From NCBI RefSeq assembly GCF_030295405.1, contig NZ_AP027080.1, positions 4,919,001-4,983,000 of the forward strand: DNA of 64,000 nt. The letters run 5' to 3'. Under the pieces are notes generated by a model. The model had not been told where the DNA came from. It searched no databases and worked only from the letters and a program-made list of their open reading frames with translations. The position numbers and the translations under genes are program-made. How positions within the stretch are numbered: position 1 is the first letter of the stretch; every line of letters begins with the position of its first letter. Source of the stretch: Mesoterricola silvestris (GTDB lineage: Bacteria; Acidobacteriota; Holophagae; Holophagales; Holophagaceae). Of the stretch, positions 42,514-51,650 are shown piece by piece.

Positions 42514-42553
42514 CATCGCCGGCGGTTCCCCAGGGGGGAAACCGCCGGCGATG
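42514..42553 (-). terminator. Very strong hairpin between nuoN and the atp genes
   Basis: A 14-pair perfect stem (42514-42527 with 42540-42553) extended by four more G-C pairs after a one-base bulge. It has no U-run on the nuo strand, so it may attenuate, or process and protect, rather than end transcription. TACAAT (minus strand, 42502-42507) just beyond could be a -10 box for atpZ. Confidence 0.55.
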
Positions 42554-42566
42554 AAGGAAAACCCGG

Positions 42567-44024
42567 CTAGAGGATCGTTCCGGCCCAGTCCAGGAGGTAG
42601 GCTCCGAAGAGGGTCCCCACCAGCACCAGGGCGCAGGAGAGGCCCACCACCAGGCGGGTGATGCCGCCCACGGGCCGGACCTCGGCGTCGGCGGGCTCCT
42701 TGAAGTACATCGCCGCCACCACCGCCAGGTAGTAGTAGGCCGCCACGGCGCTGGTGAGCAGGGCGATGACCGTGAGGGTCACATGCCCCTGCTCGATGGC
42801 GAGCTTGAACAGGTAGAACTTGCTGAAGAAGCCCACCAGGGGCGGAATGCCCGCCAGGCTCAGCAGGATGACCATCATGGCGAAGGCAAGCACCGGCCGG
42901 GTGCGGGAAAGGCCCCGGAAGTCCTCGATGCGCTCCCCCTCCCCCTTGCCCTGGAGGTAGATGACGATGCCGAAGGCGCCGCTCTGCATGAACAGATAGG
43001 TGAGCATGTAGAGCCAGATGGCCTGCACCCCGCCGGGGACGTTGGAGCTGAGGACGCCCAGCAGCATGTAGCCCACGTGGGCGATGCTGGAATAGGCCAG
43101 CAGGCGCTTCATGGTCTGCTGCCGGAGGGCGGCGATGTTGCCCAGGACCATGCTGGCCCCCGCCACGAAGGCCAGAGGCGCCATCCACTCGCTGTGGAGG
43201 CTGCCGAAGCCCGAGCCGAAGACCCGGGCGAAGGCCGCCAGGGAGGCCGCCTTGGGCGCCATGGACATGAACGCGGTGATGGCCGTGGGGGCCCCGTCAT
43301 AGGCGTCCGGGCTCCACATGTGGAAGGGCACCGCCGCCACCTTGAAGCAGAAGCCCACCAGGACCATGAGGATCCCGAGGAAGACCAGCAGGTTGCTGGA
43401 CATGGGCACGATCGCCAGCTTCTCGCTCAGGTCCGCGAGGTTCGTGGTGACCCCGCCCGTGGCGGCGAACAGGAGGCTGATGCCGAACAGGAGGATGCCG
43501 CTGGAGAAGGCCCCCAGCAGGAAGTACTTCACCCCCGCCTCGATGCTCCGCTCCTGGGTGCGGAAGTACGCCACCAGGATGTAGATGCACAGCGCCATGA
43601 GCTCCAGGGAGAAGTAGAGGGACACCAGGTCCGTGGCCCCCACCAGGAAGAGCATGCCCGTCACCGAGTAGAGGATCAGGGCGTAGTACTCCACGGACTG
43701 GTCCTTGTGGAGATCCAGCTGCAGCTGGCTGAGGAGCACGGTGATGACGCCCGCGGCCAGGCAGAGGTACTGGAAGCCCCGGGTGATGCCGTCCACCTGG
43801 AACATGCGGGAGAACCCCTGGGCATTGGGCGTCCGGCTCACGAGGAAGGCCGCGGCCAGGAGCACGATGACCGTCAAGGCGGCCCACTGGCCCTTGCCGC
43901 CCTTGGGCACGAACATGTCGCCCGGCCACAGCATGACCGTGGCGGCTACCAGGATGAGGAGCTGCGGGTAGATGAGCGGAAGGTCCCGGGCCAGGGTCCC
44001 CCACAATCCGGCGGCGAAGGACAT
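42567..44024 (-). CDS. nuoN: NADH-quinone oxidoreductase subunit N
   Basis: A 485-residue antiporter-like membrane subunit of complex I with about 14 helices. Family blocks include SVEYYALILYSVTGMLFLVG, the Glu in LYFSLELMALCIYILVAYFR, the Lys in GVKYFLLGAFSSGILLFG and FHMWSPDAYDGAPTAITAFM. It is the last gene of the nuo run. Its ATG overlaps the nuoM stop by one base. Confidence 0.97.
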   Translation of the reverse strand: MSFAAGLWGTLARDLPLIYPQLLILVAATVMLWPGDMFVPKGGKGQWAALTVIVLLAAAFLVSRTPNAQGFSRMFQVDGITRGFQYLCLAAGVITVLLSQLQLDLHKDQSVEYYALILYSVTGMLFLVGATDLVSLYFSLELMALCIYILVAYFRTQERSIEAGVKYFLLGAFSSGILLFGISLLFAATGGVTTNLADLSEKLAIVPMSSNLLVFLGILMVLVGFCFKVAAVPFHMWSPDAYDGAPTAITAFMSMAPKAASLAAFARVFGSGFGSLHSEWMAPLAFVAGASMVLGNIAALRQQTMKRLLAYSSIAHVGYMLLGVLSSNVPGGVQAIWLYMLTYLFMQSGAFGIVIYLQGKGEGERIEDFRGLSRTRPVLAFAMMVILLSLAGIPPLVGFFSKFYLFKLAIEQGHVTLTVIALLTSAVAAYYYLAVVAAMYFKEPADAEVRPVGGITRLVVGLSCALVLVGTLFGAYLLDWAGTIL

Positions 44025-45661
44025 TATTCACCCCCTCCGTGGCTGGGTTCGGCGTGTCCCTCGGCGGCGCCCTCCGCGTGGGCCGGGGCGGCCATGGCCG
44101 CCATGCCGCGCTTGGCGGCCTCCCGCTGGGCGGCGGTGAGGGGCTGGAGCTTGTAGAAGGAGGGGTTCACCTGGGTCACCAGCTTCTCCACCGGCTTGTC
44201 CAGGACGGCCAGGAGGGGCTTGGGATAGAGGCCGATCCAGAAGGCGGCGATGAGGAGGGGCACGAAGTAGGCGATCTCCCGCGGGTTCAGGTCGGCCATC
44301 TTGGTGTTGGTCTCGCTGATGGGCCCGAACATGGCGCGCTGGTAGAGCCAGAGCATGTAGGCGGCGCCCAGGATGATGCCCGTGGTGGCGGCCACCGCGA
44401 TCCAGGGGGCGGCCTGGAAGGCGCCCTGCAGGATGGCGAACTCCCCGATGAAGCCGTTGAGGCCCGGGAGCCCGATGCTGCTCATGGTCATGATCATGAA
44501 GACCGTGGCGTAGATGGGCATGGTCTTGGACAGGCCGCCGTATTCCGCGATGAGGCGGGTGTGGCGCCGCTCGTAGACGATGCCCACGATGAGGAAGAGC
44601 GCGGAGGTGGAGATGCCGTGGTTGAGCATCTGGAGGATGCCGCCGGTGATGCCGTTGGGGTTCAGGGCGAAGATGCCCAGCATGCACAGGCCCAGGTGGC
44701 TCACGGAGGAGTAGGCCACGAGCTTCTTCATGTCCTTCTGGATCATGGCCACCAGCGCGCCGTAGATGACGCCGATGATCGCCAGGGTCATGAACCAGGG
44801 CATCAGCTCCTTGGTGGCGTCCGGGGCGATGGGGAGCAGGAAGCGCAGGAAGCCGTAGGTCCCCATCTTCAGCAGCACGCCGGCCAGGACCACGGAGCCC
44901 GCGGTGGGGGCCTCCACGTGGGCGTCAGGCAACCAGGTGTGGAAGGGGAACATGGGCACCTTGATGGCGAAGCCCAGGAAGAAGGCCACCGCCAGGAGGG
45001 TCTGGAAGGTGTGGGACTGCTGGGCGACCGTGGAGGCCATGGCCTGGAAGGAGGCGATGGACATGTCGTACTGGCCCGTGGTCTTGAACTGGAGGAAGTA
45101 GATGGCCAGGATGGCCACCAGCATCAGCACCGAGCCCGCCAGGGTGTAGAGGAAGAGCTTGATGGCCGCGTAGAGCTTCTGGGGCCCGCCCCAGATGGCG
45201 ATCAGGAAGTACATGGGCACCAGCATCAGTTCCCAGAAGAGGTAGAACTGGAACATGTCCTGGGTGATGAAGACCCCCAGCATGCTGAACTGCATGACCA
45301 GCAGCCAGATGTAGTACTCCTTGTGGCGCTCCAGGACGGAGGTGAACGAGCACCACACCACGATGAAGCCCAGGAGCGTGGTGAGCAGCAGCAGCACCAG
45401 GCTGATGCCGTCCATGCCGATGCTGAACTTCACCCCGATGCTCGGGATCCAGTCGCAGGAGAAGGCCCACTGCACCGCCGCGGAGGAGCGGTCGTACTGG
45501 AACCAGAGCGGGAGGCTCAGGAGGAAGTCGGCCACCGTGAAGGCGAGGGCCCCCAACTCGAAGGTCCGCCGGCTCTCCTTCGGCACGAAGAGGAGGAAGA
45601 GGGCCCCCAGGAGGGGAAGGATGGTGACCCACAACGGGAGGTTTTGGTACCAGGGGATCAT
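44024..45661 (-). CDS. nuoM: NADH-quinone oxidoreductase subunit M
   Basis: A 545-residue proton-pumping membrane subunit. Clear blocks: FYLFWELMLVPMYFLIAIWG with the conserved Glu, FHTWLPDAHVEAPTAGSVVL, YSSVSHLGLCMLGIFALNPN and LPGLNGFIGEFAILQG. The last 35 residues (AAQREAAKRGMAAMAAPAHA, then EGHAEPSHGGGE) are a soluble His/Ala-rich tail beyond the usual end. It is followed immediately by nuoN. Confidence 0.97.
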   Translation of the reverse strand: MIPWYQNLPLWVTILPLLGALFLLFVPKESRRTFELGALAFTVADFLLSLPLWFQYDRSSAAVQWAFSCDWIPSIGVKFSIGMDGISLVLLLLTTLLGFIVVWCSFTSVLERHKEYYIWLLVMQFSMLGVFITQDMFQFYLFWELMLVPMYFLIAIWGGPQKLYAAIKLFLYTLAGSVLMLVAILAIYFLQFKTTGQYDMSIASFQAMASTVAQQSHTFQTLLAVAFFLGFAIKVPMFPFHTWLPDAHVEAPTAGSVVLAGVLLKMGTYGFLRFLLPIAPDATKELMPWFMTLAIIGVIYGALVAMIQKDMKKLVAYSSVSHLGLCMLGIFALNPNGITGGILQMLNHGISTSALFLIVGIVYERRHTRLIAEYGGLSKTMPIYATVFMIMTMSSIGLPGLNGFIGEFAILQGAFQAAPWIAVAATTGIILGAAYMLWLYQRAMFGPISETNTKMADLNPREIAYFVPLLIAAFWIGLYPKPLLAVLDKPVEKLVTQVNPSFYKLQPLTAAQREAAKRGMAAMAAPAHAEGAAEGHAEPSHGGGE

Positions 45662-45718
45662 GGGAACTCCAGGGAGCGTCTTAAAGGTCCAACAGCGGAT
45701 TCAAGGGGGAGAAGGGAT

Positions 45719-47965
45719 TCAGGCCAGGAACTTCCAGAAGGCGAAGACCAGGAAGCCCAGGAACATGACGAAGGCGTAGTTCTGCACCCGGCCGCTCTGG
45801 AGCTTCCGGAAGCCGCCGGCGATCTGCTGGAGCACCCACGCCACCAGGTTCACGAGGCCGTCGATGATCCGGGCGTCGAACCAGTGCAGGGCGTGGCTGC
45901 TGAGGAGGGTGAACCGCGCGGCGCCGTTCACCATGCCGTCCACCGCCCAGGTGTCGAAGGCCCAGAGCTGGGCTCCCAGCTGCTTGCAGGGCCCGATGAA
46001 GGCGGCTTCGTAGAATTCGTCGATGTAGTACTTGGCGTTCACCCACTCGAACAGTTCGGGGAAGCGCTTCACGAAGGCCCTGGGCTTGGACCAGGTGGGA
46101 TCCGCGCCGTAGAACCACCAGGCCAGCCCCATGGCGGCCGGGGCCCAGATCACGGTGGCCACGAACATGAGGATGTACTCCATGGCCGGGATGGCCTCGT
46201 GGGCCTCGTGGGCATGGGCCTGGAAGAGCAGCGGCGCGATCCATTCGCTGAAGTGCCCGCTGCCGATCCAGTGGAGGCTGTGGGGGATGTTCAGGAAGCC
46301 GCCCACCAAGGCCAGCAGCGCCAGCAGGGCCACGGGGAGCCACATGTTCCAGGGCACCTCCGTGGGGGTATGGCCGTGGGAGCCGTGGGAGTCGTGGCCG
46401 GCGTGATCGTCGTGGCCGTGACCCGCATGGTCGTCGGCGGCGTGGTGGACTTCCGAGGGCACGGTGAGGTGGTGGGGGTCATGCCCCGCCCCCCGGTACT
46501 CCCCGAAGAAGGTCATGGCCATGAGCCGGACCATGTAGAAGGCGGTCATGAAGGCCGCGACCATGCCCATGCACCAGGCCACCAGGTTCAGGGTGGAGCC
46601 CTGGTAGGTGCCGCCCGCGAACCATCCCTCGAACACCTTCCACAGGATCTCGTCCTTGGAGAAGAAGCCCGAGAAGGGGAAGATGCCCGCGATGGCCAGG
46701 GTGGCGATGCCCATGGACGCGAAGGTCCAGGGCATGTATTTCCTCAGCCCGCCCATGTTGCGCATGTCCTGCTCGTGGTGGCAGGCCAGGATCACCGAGC
46801 CCGATCCGAGGAAGAGGGCGGCCTTGAAGAAGGCGTGGGTGAACACGTGGAACATGCCCGCGGAGAAGGCCCCCGCGCCCATGCCCATGAACATGAAGCC
46901 CAGCTGGCTCACCGTGGAGTAGGCCAGCACCTTCTTGATGTCGTACTGGGCCAGGCCCATGCTGGCCGCCACCAGCGCCGTGAGGGCGCCGATGAAGAGC
47001 ACCAGGGAGAGCGCCACGGGAGCGTTGATGTAGATGAAGTTGAGCCGGGCGATCATGTAGAGGCCCGAGGTCACCATGGTGGCCGCGTGGATCAGGGCGC
47101 TCACCGGGGTCGGGCCCGCCATGGCGTCCGGAAGCCAGACGTAGAGGGGGATCTGGGCGCTCTTGCCGCAGGCGCCCAGGAACAGGCAGCAGCCGATGAG
47201 GTTGAACCACCAGGTGGGGGCGTGGGAGATGCCGAAGAGCGTGATCTCGGGCCGCGCCAGGATCTCCCGGGTCATGCCCATGAGCGTGTCGAAGTCCACC
47301 GAGCCGTAGATCATGAAGATCAGGAAGAACCCGATGAGGAACCCGAAGTCGCCGATGCGGTTGGTGACGAAGGCCTTCTTGCCCGCCACCGCCGCGTACT
47401 CGCGGTCGAAGTAGAACCCGATCAGCAGGTAGCTGCAGAGCCCCACCCCTTCCCAGCCCAGGAACATGATGATCATGTTCGCGCCCAGCACCAGGTTGAG
47501 CATGGAGAAGATGAAGAGGTTCAGGTAGGCCATGAAGCGGTAGTACTCGCCGCTCTTGCGCTCATCGGCCATGTACCCCGTGGAGAACAGGTGGATGAGG
47601 AAGCCCACCCCGGTCACCAGAAGGCCCATGCAGGCCGAAAGGGGATCCACCTTGTAGGCCCAGGCCATGGTGTTGGTGGTGAGCCCGCCCAGCACCTGGG
47701 CGTCGCCCAGGCTCAGCCAGGTCCACACCGTCTGGGTCACGGACCGGTTCGCGGGCGCCATGCCCATGAGCTGGACGAAGGTGTAGCACACCAGCAGGAA
47801 GGACGCCGCCACCGAACCCAGGGCGATGAGGTCCACCACCTTGTTGTTCTTCAGCGATCGCCCCGTGGCGCCGTTGAGGATGGCGCCGAACAGCGGCAGG
47901 AAGGGGATGAGCCAGAGCACGGGACTGTGGAGGGGCGTGCTCAGCGCTGCGTGTTCCATGATCAT
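45719..47965 (-). CDS. nuoL: NADH-quinone oxidoreductase subunit L with a His-rich insertion
   Basis: A 748-residue distal proton-pumping subunit, longer than the usual 610-660. The core has FLGWEGVGLCSYLLIGFYFD, PLYVWLPDAMAGPTPVSALI, HAATMVTSGLYMIARLNFIY and the C-terminal lateral helix region. Residues about 490-530 are an insertion of His, Asp and Gly (HHLTVPSEVHHAADDHAGHG, then HDDHAGHDSHGSHGHTP). It lies where the membrane domain faces an aqueous side and could bind metal ions. This explains much of the extra length. Confidence 0.96.
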   Translation of the reverse strand: MIMEHAALSTPLHSPVLWLIPFLPLFGAILNGATGRSLKNNKVVDLIALGSVAASFLLVCYTFVQLMGMAPANRSVTQTVWTWLSLGDAQVLGGLTTNTMAWAYKVDPLSACMGLLVTGVGFLIHLFSTGYMADERKSGEYYRFMAYLNLFIFSMLNLVLGANMIIMFLGWEGVGLCSYLLIGFYFDREYAAVAGKKAFVTNRIGDFGFLIGFFLIFMIYGSVDFDTLMGMTREILARPEITLFGISHAPTWWFNLIGCCLFLGACGKSAQIPLYVWLPDAMAGPTPVSALIHAATMVTSGLYMIARLNFIYINAPVALSLVLFIGALTALVAASMGLAQYDIKKVLAYSTVSQLGFMFMGMGAGAFSAGMFHVFTHAFFKAALFLGSGSVILACHHEQDMRNMGGLRKYMPWTFASMGIATLAIAGIFPFSGFFSKDEILWKVFEGWFAGGTYQGSTLNLVAWCMGMVAAFMTAFYMVRLMAMTFFGEYRGAGHDPHHLTVPSEVHHAADDHAGHGHDDHAGHDSHGSHGHTPTEVPWNMWLPVALLALLALVGGFLNIPHSLHWIGSGHFSEWIAPLLFQAHAHEAHEAIPAMEYILMFVATVIWAPAAMGLAWWFYGADPTWSKPRAFVKRFPELFEWVNAKYYIDEFYEAAFIGPCKQLGAQLWAFDTWAVDGMVNGAARFTLLSSHALHWFDARIIDGLVNLVAWVLQQIAGGFRKLQSGRVQNYAFVMFLGFLVFAFWKFLA

Positions 47966-48005
47966 GCGTTCACCTGGATCGAAGTCATCGGAGGAATGGT
48001 CATTC

Positions 48006-48308
48006 TCAGCCCTTGAGGAGGTTGATCTGGTCCACCTGGATGGTGTCCTTCTTGCGGTAGAGGGCCACCACCAGCGCCAGGCCGATGGCCACCTCCGCCG
48101 CGGCCAGGCCCATCACCAGCAGGGCGAAGGCCTGTCCCGCCACCGTGCCCGCGTGGCGCGCGAAGGCCACGAGGTTCAGGTTGGCGGCGTTGAGCATGAG
48201 CTCCACGCACATGAGGATCACCAGGGCGTTGCGCCGGACGAGAACGCCCGCCACGCCCACCGAGAACAGCAGGAAGGAGATGAAGAGGACCGTGTTCATG
48301 GATGCCAT
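48006..48308 (-). CDS. nuoK: NADH-quinone oxidoreductase subunit K
   Basis: A 100-residue membrane subunit with three helices. GVLVRRNALVILMCVELMLN has the conserved Glu, followed by AANLNLVAFAR and LLVMGLAAAEVAIGLALVVA with the second Glu. Four bases separate it from nuoJ, within the standard order J-K-L. Confidence 0.97.
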   Translation of the reverse strand: MASMNTVLFISFLLFSVGVAGVLVRRNALVILMCVELMLNAANLNLVAFARHAGTVAGQAFALLVMGLAAAEVAIGLALVVALYRKKDTIQVDQINLLKG

Positions 48309-48311
48309 GGT

Positions 48312-48866
48312 CTACACCCTTTCCTTCTTGGCCAGCGTCACGGCGCCCACCAGGGCCACCAGCAGGATCACCGAGAGGATCTCGAAGGGCAGCAGGTAGC
48401 CCGCGAAGAGCCCGCGGCTCACGGCCTGGGAGTTGTCCCGGGCCACGTCCAGCCCCCGGGCGAGGTCCGGGTCCAGGGTGAGGGCCACGGCCGCGCTCCT
48501 GGGGAACCAGGTGCTCACGAACACCCCCACGATGGCCGCCGCCCCGATGGCCACCGCCACCAGCGCGTAGGGCGTCTGGGACTGGAACAGGCCCTTTTCC
48601 TTGTACTTGGTCATCTCCACCAGCATGACCACGAAGAGGAAGAGCACCACGATGCCCCCGGCGTAGACCAGGAGCTGGGCCACCGCCAGGAACTCGGCGC
48701 TCATGCAGAGGTAGCATCCCGCGATGGAGAGCATGGCGAAGAGGAAGCCCACCACGCTGTGCACCGCGTTCTTGGAGAAGACCAGCGCCAGCGCCCCGCC
48801 CACGGCCATGAGGCCGAAGACCAGGAACAGGTTGCGCCCGATGAAGGCCAGGAAGGTTTCGACCAT
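48312..48866 (-). CDS. nuoJ: NADH-quinone oxidoreductase subunit J
   Basis: A 184-residue membrane subunit with five helices. Typical blocks are SKNAVHSVVGFLFAMLSIAG, then LSAEF-like MSAEFLAVAQLLVYAGGIVV and LFLFVVMLVEM. The C-terminal helix is FEILSVILLVALVGAVTLAK. It follows nuoI by three bases. Confidence 0.96.
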   Translation of the reverse strand: MVETFLAFIGRNLFLVFGLMAVGGALALVFSKNAVHSVVGFLFAMLSIAGCYLCMSAEFLAVAQLLVYAGGIVVLFLFVVMLVEMTKYKEKGLFQSQTPYALVAVAIGAAAIVGVFVSTWFPRSAAVALTLDPDLARGLDVARDNSQAVSRGLFAGYLLPFEILSVILLVALVGAVTLAKKERV

Positions 48867-48869
48867 GGT

Positions 48870-49376
48870 TCAGTCCTCGTCCGAATAGGAGAACTTGCCG
48901 ACCGGGGTCAGCCCGAACATGTTCTGGGACTGGCCCAGCATGCCGATGGAGAAGTCCTCGCGGTTGTAGGCCGCCAGTTCGAACTGGTGGTTAAGGATGA
49001 TGGAATCGAACCCGCAGCTCTCCACGCAGAACTCGCAGAAGATGCAGCGTTCCATCTCGAAATCGTAGCGGGTGGGGATCTTCGTCTTGCGCCCCTCCTT
49101 CTTGCCGCTCTCGATGGTGATCACCTGGGTGGGGCAGATCTTCTCGCAGGCCAGGCAGCACACGCACTTGATCTCGCCCTGCTCGTCCTTGAGCATGGTG
49201 AGCCGCCCCCGGAACCGGGGCGCCAGCTTCACGGGCACCTCCGGGTACTCGTCCGTGACGTGCATCTTCACCTTGCGCCGGTTGGCGGTGGAGAACACCT
49301 TCGCGAAGTGCGTGCCCGTGAGCTTCATCCCCTTGAAGATGTCCACCGGGATCAATGTCTTGAGGAACTTTCGCAT
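48870..49376 (-). CDS. nuoI: NADH-quinone oxidoreductase subunit I
   Basis: The 168-residue peripheral-arm subunit carrying clusters N6a and N6b. Two Cys motifs are visible: CVCCLACEKICPT near residues 72-84 and CIFCEFCVESCGFDSI near 111-126. The second has Gly instead of the usual Pro after its last Cys. RFRGRLTMLKDEQGEIKC is the family lead-in. ATG 49376 is chosen over longer in-frame starts because the family begins near MRKFLKTLIPVDIFKGM. It lies directly after nuoH. Confidence 0.96.
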   Translation of the reverse strand: MRKFLKTLIPVDIFKGMKLTGTHFAKVFSTANRRKVKMHVTDEYPEVPVKLAPRFRGRLTMLKDEQGEIKCVCCLACEKICPTQVITIESGKKEGRKTKIPTRYDFEMERCIFCEFCVESCGFDSIILNHQFELAAYNREDFSIGMLGQSQNMFGLTPVGKFSYSDED

Positions 49377-49386
49377 ACTCACTCCC

Positions 49387-50544
49387 CTAGGCCGCGTAGC
49401 GCACGGCCGCGGCCAGCACCACAAGGACAAGCGTGAAAGGAATCAGATATTTCCACGCCACTGCCATGACCTGGTCGTACCGGTAGCGGGGAATGGTCCC
49501 GCGCACCCAGATGAAGACGAACAGCAGGAGGATCATCTTCCCGACGTACCAAAGGGCGTTGGGCCCGCCCACCAGCGGAAGGTTCTGGATGAAGCGGTGC
49601 AGCCCGAAGGGCGCCAGGTAGGGCCCGCCCAGGAAGAACGCGCTGGCCAGGGCCGAAACGACCACCATGTTGATGTATTCGGCCAGGTAGAAGAACCCGA
49701 AGCGCATGCCCGAGTACTCCGTGTGGAAGCCCGCCACCAGTTCGTTCTCGGCCTCGGGCATATCGAAGGGCATGCGGTTCGTCTCGGCGAAGCCGCAGGT
49801 GAAGTACACCAGGAAGCCCACCGCCATGAGCGGCGCGGCCAGGGGGGAGGTCTCCAGGGCCAGCTTGCGGGTCATCTCGTTGAAGTTCAGGGTCCCGGTG
49901 AGGACCACGGGCACCAGGAGGCTCAGGGTCAGCGGCACCTCGTAGCTGACGATCTGCGCGCCCGAGCGGAGGCCGCCCAGCAGGGGGTACTTGGAATTGG
50001 AGGCCCAGGCGCCCAGCACGATGCCGTAGACGCCCACCGAGGCGATGCCCAGGATGAACAGCAGGCCCACGTTCATGTCGGTGATGAAGCCGTTGAAGGG
50101 CACCCCGCCCAGGATCGGCACGAACTTCGGGAAGGTGAACAGCGCCCCGGGGTAGAAGCTGACGGCGGCGAAGACCACCACCGACGCGATCAGGGAAAGC
50201 GCGGGCGCCACCAGGAAGATGGCCCGGTCCGCCTTGGTGGGGACGATGTCCTCCTTCAGGAACAGCTTGGCGATGTCGCCCACCAGCATGGGCAGGCCGC
50301 GCCAGTAGGACAGGAAGGGCACCTTGCCCATGCGCCACATGCCGCGGTTCAGCCAGCCCGTGAGGCCCACCCGGTGGCCCGCGATGCGGGTGGCGCCCAG
50401 GCGGTCCTGGGCGTGGCCCAGCACCTTGCGTTCCGCGTAGATGGTGAGCGGCACGATGATGAAGATGAAGAGGACCACGCACACGGCCTGGATCACGGCC
50501 ATCAGGCAGGTCTGGAGGAGGGTCAGCTCGGGGGTTGCGTTCAT
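49387..50544 (-). CDS. nuoH: NADH-quinone oxidoreductase subunit H
   Basis: A 385-residue membrane subunit at the quinone entrance, somewhat long for the family. Key blocks: YAERKVLGHAQDRLGATRIA, KLFLKEDIVPTKADRAIFLV, GAWASNSKYPLLGGLRSGAQ, VSYEVPLTLSL and AETNRMPFDMPEAENELVAG. Extra length is in a loop near residues 135-160. It overlaps nuoD by four bases. No nuoG lies between D and H, unlike 14-gene operons. Confidence 0.97.
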   Translation of the reverse strand: MNATPELTLLQTCLMAVIQAVCVVLFIFIIVPLTIYAERKVLGHAQDRLGATRIAGHRVGLTGWLNRGMWRMGKVPFLSYWRGLPMLVGDIAKLFLKEDIVPTKADRAIFLVAPALSLIASVVVFAAVSFYPGALFTFPKFVPILGGVPFNGFITDMNVGLLFILGIASVGVYGIVLGAWASNSKYPLLGGLRSGAQIVSYEVPLTLSLLVPVVLTGTLNFNEMTRKLALETSPLAAPLMAVGFLVYFTCGFAETNRMPFDMPEAENELVAGFHTEYSGMRFGFFYLAEYINMVVVSALASAFFLGGPYLAPFGLHRFIQNLPLVGGPNALWYVGKMILLLFVFIWVRGTIPRYRYDQVMAVAWKYLIPFTLVLVVLAAAVRYAA

Positions 50545-51641
50545 CGGTCGATCTCTCCCAGGACCACGTCAAGCGTTCCGATCGTGGCGATCACGTCGGC
50601 CACCAGCCCGCCCTCGATCATCATGGGCAGGGCCTGGAGGTTGATGAAGCCCGGGGCCCGCACGTGGAAGCGGTAGGGGTTCAGGGACCCCTTCTCCCCC
50701 ACCAGGTAGTAGCCCAGCTCGCCCTTGGGGGCCTCGGTGGGGTGGTAGACCTCGTTCACCTCGGAGCGGAGCACCTTGGGAAGCTTGGCCATGACCGGTC
50801 CTTCCGGAAGCCCGTCGATGCACTGCTGGATGATCCGCGTGCTCTGGCGCATTTCCTCCAGGCGCACGAGATACCGCGCGTAGGTATCCGCCTCGGTGCG
50901 GGTGGGCACCTCGAAGTCCATCTCGGAGTAGGCCGCGTAGGGGAAGGCCTTGCGGATGTCGTAGGACACCCCGGCGGCCCTCAGCACCGGTCCCGTGACG
51001 CCCATGGCGATGGCGTCCTCGGCCTTGAGCAGGCCGATGCCGACGGTGCGCTTCTTCCAGATGCGGTTTTCGGTGAGCAGGGTCTCATATTCGTTGATGC
51101 AGTCCGGGAACTTCGCCAGGAAGTTCCGGACCAGCTTCTCGAACCCGGGGGGGAGGTCCTCCCGCAGCCCGCCGATGCGGAAGGCCGTGGTGGTGAGCCG
51201 GGAACCGCAGAAGGCGTCGAAGATGTCCAGGATCGCCTCCCGCTCGCGGAAGGTGTAGATGAAGACCGTCATGGCGCCGATGTCGAGCCCGTGGGTGGCC
51301 AGCCAGATGAGGTGGGAGGCCAGCCGGTTGAACTCGTTGAGCATCGTGCGGATGTACGTGGCCCGCCGGGGCACCGTGATCCCGAAGAGCTTCTCGATGG
51401 ACTCCGCCCAGCCCAGGTTGTTGGCGATGGCGGACGTGTAGTCCATGCGGTCCGTCCACACCTGTCCCTGGAAGAAGCTCTTGTTCTCGCAGATCTTCTC
51501 CACGCCCCGGTGAAGGTAGCCGATGCAGGGCGTGCACTTGGTGACGATCTCGCCGTCCAGCTTGAGCTTCAGGCGCAACACCCCGTGCGTGGACGGGTGC
51601 TGCGGTCCCATATTGATTTCCATCTCCTCGTTCTTGAACAC
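50541..51641 (-). CDS. nuoD: NADH-quinone oxidoreductase subunit D
   Basis: A 366-residue peripheral-arm subunit lining the quinone site, related to NiFe-hydrogenase large subunits. It begins with MEINMGPQHPSTHGVLRLKL. It has CIGYLHRGVEKICENKSFFQ, TDRMDYTSAIANNLGW, LASHLIWLATHGLDIGAMTV and the late GELGYYLVGEKGSLNPYRFH ending in DVVLGEIDR. It is not fused to NuoC, which is the gene before it, nine bases away. Confidence 0.97.
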   Translation of the reverse strand: MFKNEEMEINMGPQHPSTHGVLRLKLKLDGEIVTKCTPCIGYLHRGVEKICENKSFFQGQVWTDRMDYTSAIANNLGWAESIEKLFGITVPRRATYIRTMLNEFNRLASHLIWLATHGLDIGAMTVFIYTFREREAILDIFDAFCGSRLTTTAFRIGGLREDLPPGFEKLVRNFLAKFPDCINEYETLLTENRIWKKRTVGIGLLKAEDAIAMGVTGPVLRAAGVSYDIRKAFPYAAYSEMDFEVPTRTEADTYARYLVRLEEMRQSTRIIQQCIDGLPEGPVMAKLPKVLRSEVNEVYHPTEAPKGELGYYLVGEKGSLNPYRFHVRAPGFINLQALPMMIEGGLVADVIATIGTLDVVLGEIDR

Positions 51642-51650
51642 AAGGAACTC

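Noticed and set aside
44039..48016. A 1325-codon open frame antisense to nuoM and nuoL
   Set aside because: It is an empty mirror of conserved coding on the other strand, a common effect of high GC at third positions. Its composition (Gly/His/Glu/Val-rich) matches no family.
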